From: Acetispira formosa (nom. nud.)
GTDB taxonomy: Bacteria > Desulfobacterota > Desulfarculia > Adiutricales > Adiutricaceae
Direction of reading: 5' to 3'
Assembly (NCBI GenBank): GCA_023525915.1
Contig: CP026657.1
Coordinates: 1 to 64,000 of the forward strand
Length of the DNA: 64,000 nt
Every line of letters starts with the position of its first letter. The first letter of the stretch is position 1. Shown one piece after another: positions 34,287 to 43,707 of the stretch. The translations under genes were made by a program, and so were the position numbers. The notes below the pieces were generated by a model. It was not told the DNA's origin. It saw only the letters and a list, made by a program, of their open reading frames with translations, and did not search any database.

Positions 34287-36161
34287 TTAAGATATCAGCC
34301 GGTCAGCGGCATTTAAAAACCATTTTCCTATCTTTCTCATACGTTTTCCAAGTGAGACTTTCAGCCGCCGCCGGCTTTTCAAGAGCTTCAGTTTTCTCCG
34401 TCCATCAATATGGTATTTGCCTTTCAGACCATTTAAATAATCAGCTACTTCTGAATACGACTCATAGTTCTTATCCGTGCCGGTAATCCAATTCAATATA
34501 TTTGACAAAGAAACCATATCATCCCACTTATAGCTGCCAGGGCCATATCCCGCGCCAAGTCCGATAATTAAATGCGGATGAGCTTTCACCGCCTTGAGTT
34601 CCCTGTATTTCTTTTCAAGATTGATAGCATATTGCGGGTCTATCAAGTATAGCCGCTGGTCATCAGTTAATATGAGATTTTCGGGATTGATATCTCTATG
34701 AAGCAGCCTGGCTTTTATGAGAGTTTCGGCTATATCCTTTAACTGGAGTATTACCGCCTCTTTTTCCGCGCGAGTGAGAGTGGCGGCTTTACTCAACAGT
34801 GATTCACCCTCTAAAAATGGCAAAGCCAGAAAATTTCGGTCCTTCTCATAGTGGTAAAATAAAGGATTCAGGAAATTATTGTTGTTTATAGAAAAGAGCA
34901 GCTTTGATGAGGATGCTTCCCGGCGGCAGCAGTCACCGAGCCCGCCCCATTTTATAAATATTTTCCGCCCGTTATGCTTGGCCGTGAAATAAGAATAATT
35001 CGAATTGGAGCTGGCTCGCCTGAAGGTCAGCGCCGCCTTGATATCTGACAGCGGGTATCGGGACAGATACTTGATGACCACCCAGGACTCCGCAAGCTGC
35101 TTTTTGAAGAACACGGAAACATCATGCGGCCTGACAAACTGATAATGATGAGCCCACATATAATCGCATAACAGTTCAAAGTAAAGATCAAAGTCAGCTG
35201 ATTCAATTGTCTCCGCGTCAAGAATTTTGAGGTCACGAGCTAATCGGGCTGTTTTGAGATGGTAATCATCAGCAATACTCTTTTTGTGAATTAAGGCGTG
35301 ATAAACAAGGCTGTAAAAATAGTCTTCCGGCCGGGGGACATACAGCCCATCCTGAAAAATCCGGTTATTCAGCAGATCCGATTCCCATTGCCGACAATAA
35401 TAATCGTCGCCGACAAAACGCAAATCGAAAAGAACTTCTTCGTCATCAACAATAGTGGAGTAATGCACCCGATGTTCGTCAGGAAAGACTTTCCTTGCAT
35501 TTAGAATCAGTGCGGTGTCGTCGCCGCTTTCCACCAAAAGATCAATATCACCGTGATCGGAGGGAGCACCTGGCTTGAACAGATTCTCAAAGTTACGCAG
35601 AACCAGATAGTTGGTTGTGTGATTCAGAACATAGAATAATTCATTAAGATTCTCCCATCCGTGTGCCCCGATAATATCCTGCTCCAGTTTATTATTACTT
35701 GTGAGGCCCTGTTTTTTGATGCGCTCAAGGTAATCTTTGGCTGAACGACCCAGCATCAGGGTAAAATCACGGTCTGCCTCGTACGGGTTATTGGTTGCAT
35801 GTATTCTGCTTCCGCCGCCGCTCCATTCACGATACCTGGATTTGAGACTGAATAAATTGAGATTGACTGTTTCAGTCCCGCGGCTTGTTTCCACCAGGCC
35901 ATATTCTGGATTTTCGTCCCAAACAGTGATCAATAAGAATGGACCCCTGCCGCATTCTTTAATCTTATTTTTCACATCGGTCAGTTTTACGCCGTAAAAA
36001 CGGCCGAAATTTTCCCCGATTTTTTTAGCAGACCAATATATATCATAGCATTCTATGACTTTGACTTTGGATTTAAGGTCGGCCAGTATCTCTTCTTCAC
36101 GATGCCGGGCCGTATTCCAGATTATCATTAAATGAAGTTCGCCTTTTCCCTTAAAATCCAT
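34287..36161 (-). CDS. Nucleotidyltransferase-like plus kinase-like fusion protein, probably surface polysaccharide related
   Basis: A 624-residue protein with clearly lower GC than its neighbours, suggesting transfer. Three parts are visible. Residues 1-140: an alpha/beta domain (IIWNTARHREEEILADL, GPFLLITVWDENP) ending IHATNNPYEADRDFTLMLG. Residues 170-370: a nucleotidyltransferase-like fold with HGDIDLLVESGDD (the GD-D motif) and partner Asp in LFDLRFVGDD. Residues 395-560: a protein-kinase/aminoglycoside-phosphotransferase fold with FIKWG as Lys strand, LLHRDINPENLIL as catalytic loop, and YLIDPQYAI in place of DFG. A basic C-terminus follows. I do not recognise the full combination; related pieces occur in capsule and LPS loci. 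GGAG lies seven bases before the ATG. A 28-unit AG microsatellite lies 177 bp upstream. Confidence 0.6.
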   Translation of the reverse strand: MDFKGKGELHLMIIWNTARHREEEILADLKSKVKVIECYDIYWSAKKIGENFGRFYGVKLTDVKNKIKECGRGPFLLITVWDENPEYGLVETSRGTETVNLNLFSLKSRYREWSGGGSRIHATNNPYEADRDFTLMLGRSAKDYLERIKKQGLTSNNKLEQDIIGAHGWENLNELFYVLNHTTNYLVLRNFENLFKPGAPSDHGDIDLLVESGDDTALILNARKVFPDEHRVHYSTIVDDEEVLFDLRFVGDDYYCRQWESDLLNNRIFQDGLYVPRPEDYFYSLVYHALIHKKSIADDYHLKTARLARDLKILDAETIESADFDLYFELLCDYMWAHHYQFVRPHDVSVFFKKQLAESWVVIKYLSRYPLSDIKAALTFRRASSNSNYSYFTAKHNGRKIFIKWGGLGDCCRREASSSKLLFSINNNNFLNPLFYHYEKDRNFLALPFLEGESLLSKAATLTRAEKEAVILQLKDIAETLIKARLLHRDINPENLILTDDQRLYLIDPQYAINLEKKYRELKAVKAHPHLIIGLGAGYGPGSYKWDDMVSLSNILNWITGTDKNYESYSEVADYLNGLKGKYHIDGRRKLKLLKSRRRLKVSLGKRMRKIGKWFLNAADRLIS

Positions 36162-36276
36162 AAGATACTCCGCCTATTTGACATAATGACGACATCCCGG
36201 CTCTTTTAATTAAGCAACCGGAATAATGACTGTTGGATGCAGTTGTAAATTTGTATGTTGAAGATACAAACAAAAG

Positions 36277-36300
36277 GCCCTCCATATTGTATGGAAGGCT
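36277..36300 (-). terminator. Possible attenuator hairpin between microsatellite and gene
   Basis: On the minus strand GCCTTCCATA, loop CAA, TATGGAGGGC, followed by CTTTTGTTT. It lies between the AG tract and the fusion gene, so transcripts from further upstream would meet it. Confidence 0.5.
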
Positions 36301-36331
36301 CTTTATAAAATATATAAACAAAGTTTTAGTT

Positions 36332-36733
<402 letters not shown>

Positions 36734-36765
36734 GGGATCCCCAAAATTCAATTATTGGGGATCCC
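36734..36765 (-). terminator. Terminator downstream of tRNA-Gln
   Basis: GGGATCCCCAA paired with TTGGGGATCCC, followed on the minus strand by TTTTTCATT. Confidence 0.85.
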
Positions 36766-36774
36766 TCAAAAAAG

Positions 36775-36848
36775 TGGCTGGGGAACAGGGATTCGAACCC
36801 CGACAGGCAGATCCAGAGACTGCAGTCCTACCCTTAGACGATTCCCCA
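36775..36848 (-). tRNA. tRNA-Gln (anticodon CUG)
   Basis: 74 nt. Acceptor TGGGGAA pairs with TTCCCCA, the T arm contains GGTTCGAATC, and the 3' CCA is encoded. The anticodon loop CTCTGGA gives anticodon CTG, reading CAG codons. The closing pair of the anticodon stem (31-39) is a T-T mismatch; the other stems are regular. The weak 1-72 pair (T-A) is typical of tRNA-Gln. Confidence 0.93.
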
Positions 36849-36976
36849 GCAATTGTGAGGCCGAATATATCACGGCTTTTCTCACTTGTCAAGCGCCTTT
36901 TCGTATTTTTTCTGACTCTAAGTCGTTGATTTTATCATCGGAACACATGTTTGGCCGGTATTTATTCAGCTGATTT

Positions 36977-38095
36977 TTACGAATTTTGGGTCACAGGTTT
37001 CACTGCCGAGTTATCCTCTGACATCAACCTCCGGCGGAATTCGATGATGCCGCCGCACCGTGCGGTTGGATGAACTCGGTTACAGAGCACCAGCCAGGCA
37101 AAGTCCTTTTCCACGTCCCACCATAAAGACGGCCCCGTATAGCCCAGGTGACCCACCGTACCACTGGTGAAAATGGTGCCATCCGGTGCTTTCAAGTCGA
37201 AGCCCAAGGCTCGGCCTCCGCCATCCGCATCCGGTCGGAGCTTTATAAATTCATTGATGTTTTTACTGAAAACCGTACCACGGCCGTCCCTGGCGCGGCC
37301 CCAGTCGCGCACTATGGCCCAGATATCGCCCGCCGCGCTGAAAAGCCCGGCATGCCCGGCCGCGCCGCCCAGCCAGGCCGCGTTGTCGTCATGCACCCGG
37401 CCCAGGGGCACCGGCCCCCGCCACAACGCGTCCGGGTGGCCGATAGGGCCGCCGCATCTGAATCCATCCTCTGTTGGGGCAATATCTCCATTCACAGGAC
37501 AGAACGCGGCTGTCGCAAGATTCAGGGGACGAGCTATCTCTCGCTGGAAAAGGCGGCTGATGGGTTCCCCGCTTATGGACTCCAAAAGAAAACCCAGAAG
37601 AATGAAATTCAAGTCGCTGTAAATAGTTTTCCGGCCGGGGTCGGCCTCCGGCCGTGACTGGGCTATGGCCTGTAGGGCGGCCGCGCGTTTTTTTTCCAGG
37701 CTCAGGCTGGAGTCGGTCAGGCGGTAAAGGGGCAGCCAGGGAATCAGGCCGGACTGGTGAGACAAAAGGTGGGCCGGGGTGATGGTTCGCCAGTGGGATG
37801 GCCACACGGCGGCTTTTTTCAGCGGGCCTTGAGGCACGGGGCATTGAAGATCCATGAGGCCCCGCGCCTCCAAAATCATGGCCAATGAGGTGGTGGAGAG
37901 AATTTTGGTGACCGAGGCCAGGTCGTAAATAGTTGATTCGGTTACCGGACGAAGGTCCCGGCTGCGGCCTAAGAGACCGGCCGCCGCGCGGGCGGGTTCG
38001 TCCTCCGGGCGCCCCCAAAAGCTGACGGCTCCGGGGAAGAGGCCGGAACGGACCCCTTCCTCCAGAGCCGCTTTTACATCATCGGCCTGAACCAT
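36977..38095 (-). CDS. Beta-lactamase-fold serine hydrolase
   Basis: A 372-residue class C beta-lactamase/penicillin-binding-protein-fold enzyme. The motifs SVTK (catalytic Ser and Lys, near residue 62), YSDLN (Tyr-x-Asn analogue) and GHLGYTG (third motif) are present, with LLSHQSGLIPW as a family block. No signal peptide is visible, so it is probably cytosolic, unlike true beta-lactamases; esterases and amidases share this fold. Its ATG follows immediately after the TGA of the upstream M23 peptidase gene, so the two are translationally coupled, pointing to cell-wall-related work. Stop TAA region is 128 bp from the tRNA. Confidence 0.85.
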   Translation of the reverse strand: MVQADDVKAALEEGVRSGLFPGAVSFWGRPEDEPARAAAGLLGRSRDLRPVTESTIYDLASVTKILSTTSLAMILEARGLMDLQCPVPQGPLKKAAVWPSHWRTITPAHLLSHQSGLIPWLPLYRLTDSSLSLEKKRAAALQAIAQSRPEADPGRKTIYSDLNFILLGFLLESISGEPISRLFQREIARPLNLATAAFCPVNGDIAPTEDGFRCGGPIGHPDALWRGPVPLGRVHDDNAAWLGGAAGHAGLFSAAGDIWAIVRDWGRARDGRGTVFSKNINEFIKLRPDADGGGRALGFDLKAPDGTIFTSGTVGHLGYTGPSLWWDVEKDFAWLVLCNRVHPTARCGGIIEFRRRLMSEDNSAVKPVTQNS

Positions 38096-40198
38096 TCAGT
38101 TGCTCCGCCGCGATTCCAGAAATTCCTTCATCCGGTTGCGGGCCGAGACGACAATCTGCGAAAAGGCTTGAGCGTCGGCTCCTTCCAGCACCCGTCCCTC
38201 CTGTCTGGCCAGGACGGACTGAGGATCGATGAAGACATTATTTCTTTTCATGCGAAAGTCCAGATGCGGGCCGGTGGCCGTGCCGGTGGCCCCCACATAG
38301 CCGATCAAGTCGCCCTGATTGACTTTTGAGCCTTTCTTGAGCCCTTTGGCAAAACGTGACAAATGGGCATACATAGTGGTATAGACTTCATCATGCTTAA
38401 TGGTTACCAGACGGCCATAGCCGCCGTTCCAGCCCGCGAAGACCACCACTCCATCTGCCACGGACGAAACAGGGGTGCCGGTGGGCGCGGCGTAGTCCAC
38501 GCCTTGATGCGCCCGCCTCACCTTGTGGATAGGATGGAGACGGTTCATGCTGAAGCCCGATGAAATGCGGGTATATTGGAGAGGTGAATTGAAAAAGACC
38601 TTCTTGTTGGACCGCTGCTTTTCATCATAGTATCCAACATCGCCGTTGGAATTGACATAGCGATAAAGCTCGTAGCTGGTGCCTTTGTTGATCATGACCA
38701 GCATTTCCACCACCGCGCTGCCAACGGGCTTGCCGTCGGCGTAGTTGCGGCTGTAGAGCACCTGGAAGCTGTCGCCTTTCTGGATATCGGAGAGGAAGTC
38801 GATTTCAGAGGCCATGATGTCGGCCATGTTCATGATGATGGTTCCATCCACACCCGCTCCATATCCGGCCTCCCACAGGGTGGATTCGACCGTGCCGGCG
38901 GCGGCGGTGGTGACGGTCAGGGTCGGGGCGGCCAGATTGTAGCGCCAGAAAGTGCCGTCACCGCGCGGCCGCACCACAAAGGGCGGCGCGCCGGAAGACG
39001 GATGATACTCCAGCCGCATCAAATTGGTTTTTTCCTCATCACTCCAGAAAGCCCGCACTACCGCGCCCGGCCGCACCACGGCCACACCCTGATCACCGGT
39101 CAGGCAGTCAATTATGGCTGTGCCGTCGGTGCGAAGCCCGAAGCCCAGCGCTTCCATTGCCTGGCTTAAAGTCGAACCCTGGCTGACTTCGTATTCCGTG
39201 ATAACAGCCTGGTTTTCGCGCTCGGCATACAGTTCGAACAGACCCGGCGGAGGCGTATCCACCTTCGGCAGGCTGGCCGCCGGGATTATGGCCACTTTGG
39301 CTGTGGGCGCGGAGCCGCTGAACAGGCCGGATTGCCGGGCCAGCCACCAGATCCCCCCGCCCAACAGGGCCACTACGACCACCGCCGCCGCCAGCTTCAT
39401 CAGAGGTGACCGGCGGCGGTCTGATTCGCGGGCCGGGCGATTACTCATCGTCGGCTGGTCTTCCGGCATATTCAGGCAGACGGTTTTATGCCTCGACGGC
39501 TTGGCTTCAGCAATCCTGACAGTTTCCGGCTTCAGCGGCGGTTCTTCCGCCGTCTCTTCCGCCATGTCCGGCGGTGACAATATATCCCCAGCCCCAGAAT
39601 CATCCGGTTCCGCAATTCTGATGAGCGGCTCTTCCACTAAGCCGCCAGCCGCTTCATCCCTTGTCTCTTCCCTAGGAAATTCCATCAGGGGAGCGGCCTC
39701 AGTATAATCACGTTCGCTTTTAACCGGCGTATCTTCCGCCTCTGAATCATCTTCATCAAGGAAGATGATGTCGTCAAAAATTTCGGTGTCTGTCTCCTCA
39801 TCGTTGGAGAGATAGTCTTTGTCCAGCTCGTCATCCAGCTCGAAGTCCTCAGAGGCAAAGGCGGCCTCCGCCTCTTCACCCAGGGCCTCATCGTCCGCCG
39901 GGTTAATCAGGCTGACTTTGGCGGGCGCGGCCGGGACGGCTTCGCCTCTGGTCCGGGCGGTGCGGCCTCTGGGCAGTGATATTTTCAGGTCGTCAAAAAT
40001 TTCCTCAACCGCCGGGGGAGGCGGCGTTTGGGTACGCTTTTTATCCGCCGCCGTTTCAGTGGGCGGCTTGCCTCCGGCCCGTCGCAGAAGCCCATCCAGT
40101 TTCGCGCCCAGCCTTGCGAAAAAGCCGGGCCGTTTGGTCCCTTTCTTCCGCCGCCGGCCGGGACGGCGAAAGCGAGGGTTAGTCTTGTTCCAATCCAT
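38096..40198 (-). CDS. M23-family cell-wall peptidase with acidic cytoplasmic domain
   Basis: A 700-residue single-pass membrane protein. Residues 1-260 are predicted cytoplasmic: a basic start with KRPGFFARLGAKLDGLLRR, then a long Asp/Glu-rich stretch. TM about 267-290 (LMKLAAAVVVVALLGGGIWWL). The periplasmic part has an OapA/LysM-like region (YEVSQGSTLSQAMEALGF) and a C-terminal LytM/M23 domain, as in MepM-type endopeptidases that cleave peptidoglycan cross-links. Zinc residues H564 and D568 (HQGVDYAAPTG) and H612 and H645 are present, but the usual HLH motif is HLD (D647), so one ligand is changed. Activity is therefore uncertain. Co-transcribed with the serine hydrolase downstream. Confidence 0.88.
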   Translation of the reverse strand: MDWNKTNPRFRRPGRRRKKGTKRPGFFARLGAKLDGLLRRAGGKPPTETAADKKRTQTPPPPAVEEIFDDLKISLPRGRTARTRGEAVPAAPAKVSLINPADDEALGEEAEAAFASEDFELDDELDKDYLSNDEETDTEIFDDIIFLDEDDSEAEDTPVKSERDYTEAAPLMEFPREETRDEAAGGLVEEPLIRIAEPDDSGAGDILSPPDMAEETAEEPPLKPETVRIAEAKPSRHKTVCLNMPEDQPTMSNRPARESDRRRSPLMKLAAAVVVVALLGGGIWWLARQSGLFSGSAPTAKVAIIPAASLPKVDTPPPGLFELYAERENQAVITEYEVSQGSTLSQAMEALGFGLRTDGTAIIDCLTGDQGVAVVRPGAVVRAFWSDEEKTNLMRLEYHPSSGAPPFVVRPRGDGTFWRYNLAAPTLTVTTAAAGTVESTLWEAGYGAGVDGTIIMNMADIMASEIDFLSDIQKGDSFQVLYSRNYADGKPVGSAVVEMLVMINKGTSYELYRYVNSNGDVGYYDEKQRSNKKVFFNSPLQYTRISSGFSMNRLHPIHKVRRAHQGVDYAAPTGTPVSSVADGVVVFAGWNGGYGRLVTIKHDEVYTTMYAHLSRFAKGLKKGSKVNQGDLIGYVGATGTATGPHLDFRMKRNNVFIDPQSVLARQEGRVLEGADAQAFSQIVVSARNRMKEFLESRRSN

Positions 40199-40448
40199 AA
40201 TATATAGAAATCCTTACGCACAGCGAAGCCCAGCGGCCCGCGAGCCGATTTTCAAAAAAGCTGAAGTAACAATATAGTTGCCTAACTCTAAAGATCCATT
40301 GATTAATATATCACGCCCATACCAAGACGACAAGTACCGCCCGCCGCTCTCAATTCCGCCCTCTGACGCAAAATAGAGGATAAATCTTGGCACACAAAGT
40401 GCTTTAACTATTACTCGCACGGCAAAAATAACCACGCGAGTAAAGATT

Positions 40449-41891
40449 ATGACGCAGACACGCTCCATGAAAATGACATTGACAGCCGAAGGCGGCCTCC
40501 CCGGCGCCTGGGAATTCGGCAGCCCGTCGGCCGTAGTCATCGGCCGGGGTGAGAATGCTTCCGTAAAGCCCATGCCGGGCGAAGCGGCCAGGAGCCTGTC
40601 CCGCTATCACGCCGTCATCGAGCTGTCCCGCGAAGGCGCGGTCATCCGCGACCTCGGCAGCCTCAACGGCACCTGGCTGAACGGCCACCTGGTCGGTAAA
40701 CGCGAAGGCACTTATCGCCCCAACGGGGGAACCCCCGTCAGTGGCCCCGGCGTCACCCTGGCCAACGGCGACATAATCACCCTGGGCCGCTTTACCCTGC
40801 GCATAAACCTCATCGAATCATCAGAAGCCGAGCCGGTCGCGGATCAGCCCGGTGAAGCCAAATGCCCCGGCTGCGGCCGGCCGCGCGCCATTAATGACAG
40901 CGCCCGCCCGGACGAATTGTGCCAATATTGCCGCTCCAACCCGGTGGCCGCCCTGAAAATGCTGCGGGCCGGACTAAGCCGCGGCGTCAAAAGTCTGTCG
41001 GCCCTCAAAGGCCTGCGCATCGAAAAAACCTTGGGCCGCGGAGCCACCTCCGCTGTCTTCCTGGCCGTCCGCAAGGACAACGGGGCCAAACTGGCCCTGA
41101 AAGTAATGCCTCCGGCCGTTTCAGACAATGAATGGGCCAAAAAAAGTTTCCTGCGCGAAGCCTCCCTGGGCAAGGCCCTCCGCCACCCCAACGTGGCCCG
41201 CCTCTATGAATTCGGAAGCTACAGCGGAGCCTACTTTGTCCTCATGGAATATTGCGAAGGCGGCTCAGCCGAAGAGATCAGAGGAAAAAAAGACGGCGGC
41301 CGGATGAGTATCGAAGAAGCCCTGAAAATCGTCATCCCCATGTTGGACGGCCTCCATTACATGCATACCGTCCCCTTGGCCACGGCTGATTCCAGCGGTG
41401 AAAAAGACGTAATCGGCCTGGTGCATCGCGACCTGAAACCCGCCAACGTCTTCCTCGGCGGAGCCGACGGCCGCACGCCCAAAATAGCCGACATAGGCGT
41501 AGCCAAGTTTCACGGCAAGGGCGGCTCCTGCCACACGCGCACCGGCGCGATGGCTGGTTCCCCGGCCACCATGCCGCGTCAGCAGGCTATGAATTTCAAA
41601 TATGCCGGTCCTGAAGTGGATGTCTGGGCTGCGGCGGCCACGCTCTATAAATTAGTAACCGGCCAATACCCCCGTGAGTTCCCCGCTGACCGCGACCCCT
41701 GGCGCGTAGTGATGAGCGAAGCTCCCCGCCCGGTGCGGAACTTCCTGCCCAACTTCCCGGAGCACCTCTCGGTAGCCTTGGATGAAGCTCTGATAGACGA
41801 TCCGGCCATTTTTCACAAAACGGCCCTAAGCCTGAAAGAATCCCTGCTGAAAGCCGCCAAGCGCGACGGCCTGGACACTTCAGCCTATTAA
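40449..41891 (+). CDS. FHA domain serine/threonine protein kinase
   Basis: A 480-residue cytoplasmic Hanks-type kinase. Residues 25-115: FHA phosphothreonine-binding domain (VIGRGENASV, SRYHAVIEL, DLGSLNGTWLNG). Residues 138-162: a four-Cys zinc ribbon (CPGCGRP ... CQYCRS). Residues 190-460: kinase domain with GRGATSAVF loop, K218 (LALKVM), HRDLKPANVF (H326, D328) and D348 in DIG instead of DFG. The activation-segment end reads GSPATMPRQQ where GTPxYMAPEQ is expected, so the APE motif is lost. Catalytic Lys and both Asp are kept, so activity is likely but regulation may be unusual. No phosphatase gene is adjacent. Confidence 0.88.
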   Translation: MTQTRSMKMTLTAEGGLPGAWEFGSPSAVVIGRGENASVKPMPGEAARSLSRYHAVIELSREGAVIRDLGSLNGTWLNGHLVGKREGTYRPNGGTPVSGPGVTLANGDIITLGRFTLRINLIESSEAEPVADQPGEAKCPGCGRPRAINDSARPDELCQYCRSNPVAALKMLRAGLSRGVKSLSALKGLRIEKTLGRGATSAVFLAVRKDNGAKLALKVMPPAVSDNEWAKKSFLREASLGKALRHPNVARLYEFGSYSGAYFVLMEYCEGGSAEEIRGKKDGGRMSIEEALKIVIPMLDGLHYMHTVPLATADSSGEKDVIGLVHRDLKPANVFLGGADGRTPKIADIGVAKFHGKGGSCHTRTGAMAGSPATMPRQQAMNFKYAGPEVDVWAAAATLYKLVTGQYPREFPADRDPWRVVMSEAPRPVRNFLPNFPEHLSVALDEALIDDPAIFHKTALSLKESLLKAAKRDGLDTSAY

Positions 41892-41951
41892 ATGAAGCGA
41901 AGAGGGGGGCTTTGCCCCTCCACCCCACAAGGGGCACAGGAAGATTGTCAA

Positions 41952-42996
41952 ATCAAGTGCAACAGGGGAGAAAAGACCTGTTCAGGAGTGAGCCATCCGA
42001 GACATTTGCGTGGCCTGTTGTTAATAATGTCCTGAACCAGTTTGACCTGCTGTTCAGTAACGGATTTGAAATCATGTCCTTTAGGGAAAACCAGCGTATC
42101 AGACCATTTATATTTTCAATACTGCCACGCTGCCAGGGACTATGGGGAGCGGCAAAATAAACTTTTGCCTTTAGCCGCTTTTGGATATTTTTAAAGTTGG
42201 CAAATTCTGAACCATTATCCATGGTTATCATTTTAACTGTTTTTGCCGGAAGTGAAAGGCAAATGGCCCTTTCCGCTTCAGCCGCGCTTTTGTTGCTTAT
42301 CAGGGTCAACACCAGATATCTGCTTTTGCGGTCCACTGCGCTCACCAATCCACCGCCGCCCCGGCCGCCCAGCAGAGTGTCGATCTCCCAGTCCCCCAAA
42401 CGCCCCCTTTTCTCCACTATTTTCGGGCGCTGGTGTATATGATACTCTGGCTTGATGGTGGCGCTGGCCCCGCGTTGGAACTTTCATTTTCCGGCCCGCC
42501 TCAAATGAGTTTTCGCAGTGTATCCGCTCAACCTTTTTTCTTTTAAAGGCCGATAAATGGTGCTGTGGCCCACCGGAGCTTCACTATGGAGCTGATTGTA
42601 TTTGGCCGCTATGATCTCCGGCGACCAGCGGCGGTCCAGCCCCTGGCACACTGCCTCACGCAATTGAGCATCTTTGTCCAGCCGGAATGCTTTGCGGCTT
42701 TTTTTACGTCTGGACAAGTACAGACAGCAGCCGCGCCAAGCGTTGTATGTGCCGTCATTGTTGCGGTTGCGCTTTAGCTCACGGCTTATGCTCGACGGAC
42801 TCCGCCCCAGCAGCCCCGCTATGCTTCTCAGGCTCTCACCCGCTTCCAGCTTTATACGTAGACTTTCACGCTCAATAATACTAAGATGTTCATATGATCG
42901 CATGTTTCACCTGCTTAATTTTTTGACTTCGCAATCTCGATTTTAAGCTCTTAGGAACATGCGGTCTATTCTTTTTTCTCCCCTGTTGCACTTGAT
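41952..42996 (-). mobile_element. IS30-family insertion sequence
   Basis: About 1045 bp bounded by perfect 23 bp terminal inverted repeats (41952-41974 and 42974-42996, beginning ATCAAGTGCAACAGGGG). It contains one transposase frame broken by a stop. The transposase stop codon lies inside the left repeat. No clear target duplication is visible. It sits between the FHA-kinase gene and a large palindrome. Confidence 0.92.
41953..42903 (-). pseudogene. IS30 transposase interrupted by one UGA
   Basis: A 316-codon frame encoding the IS30 transposase: an N-terminal helix-turn-helix (LSIIERESLRIKLEAGESLR, then SISRELKRN) and a DDE domain (GDWEIDTLLG, TMDNGSEFAN, RGSIENINGLIRWF), so all three acidic residues remain. 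The two halves (42484-42903 and 41953-42417 onward) are in the same frame and separated only by TGA at 42484-42486, after HLRRAGK; sequence between it and the second half is open and family-like (HQRPKIVEKRGRLGDWE). A CGA to TGA change would explain it. No frameshift is needed. A full-length copy elsewhere could still mobilise it. Confidence 0.9.
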
Positions 42997-43009
42997 ATGA
43001 TAATCTGCC

Positions 43010-43567
43010 CAAGCCCCTTGGAACCCCAAGAGGTCAGTGTCGGCTTCAACTTTCTTCTTCCCGCATCGCCGCAACTCGCTTCGAGTACGAAGCTCAGACA
43101 AGCGGCGACGCTTCATACTGCCCGGCTTCAGGTGCTATAGGCAGTTTTACGTTGTGCTGTAACATTCCGCGATAGGCAGCTTCATGGGCTGAGTGGTAGT
43201 TCACGTATGTTCGGCTTAAATCAGCATCCCCTTAAAGGCCCTTTCCAGTGCTGGTAGTGCGTCTCTCCGCCACCTATCGCTTTTCAATGAGTTGCTCATT
43301 AAAAAAAAGATGGCCAGGTCTCAACGTTACAGCACTGGAAAAGCTATTGGAGGGGAAGAAGTAATCAGCCGAACATACGTGAAGCAGCAATCATTTTATG
43401 AAGCTGCCTATAGCAAAATGTAACAACCGAACGTGAAGAAGCCGACAGCGTTTAAAGCGGAGAGTGTATGAAGCGTCGCCGCTTGTCTGAGCTTCGTACT
43501 CGAAGCGAGTTGCGGCGATGCGGGAAGAAGTAAGTTGAAGCTGACCCTGACCTCTTGGGGGTCAAGG
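43010..43567. repeat. 560 bp imperfect palindrome with nested family F hairpins
   Basis: Two inverted arms (about 43010-43252 and 43330-43567) around a 77-base centre. A 65-base block is identical in both (43054-43118 and 43466-43530); elsewhere conserved blocks such as CCAAGAGGTCAG, CTATAGGCAG, CACGTATGTTCGGCT and TTCCAGTGCTG alternate with diverged sequence. Each 65-base block is itself a hairpin with inner TTGTCTGAGCTTC and GCGAGTTG. No coding frame is evident. Starts 13 bp from the IS30 end. Confidence 0.9.
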
Positions 43568-43569
43568 GG

Positions 43570-43707
43570 GCTTGCCCCCTTGCGCGGGTGGGGTCTGGGG
43601 TAGGGCTCGCGTGAGCCCTCCCCCAGCCGGAGTCCAGAGGGTGGAACCCTTTGGTTGGCCGAGAGGCCAAGTTTTTAATCGTCAGCGGCCCAAAGGCCGC
43701 TCTCCTT
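43570..43707. terminator. Hairpin cluster downstream of the TRAP gene
   Basis: Consecutive small stem-loops: GGGGGCTTGCCCCC, GGGCTCGCGTGAGCCC, CCAGAGGGTGGAACCCTTTGG, TTGGCCGAGAGGCCAA with TTTTTAA, and GCGGCCCAAAGGCCGC. The one nearest the TRAP stop probably terminates that operon. Confidence 0.6.

Noticed and set aside
42278..42487. Frameshift in the IS30 transposase
   Set aside because: The overlapping frame at 42278-42487 is not transposase-like. Both transposase halves share one frame, so a nonsense codon is sufficient.
43010..43567. Large palindrome considered as a CRISPR array or rRNA/tRNA fragment
   Set aside because: There are no regularly spaced direct repeats with spacers and no tRNA or rRNA signature; the symmetry is inverted. 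No CRISPR array is seen anywhere in the window.
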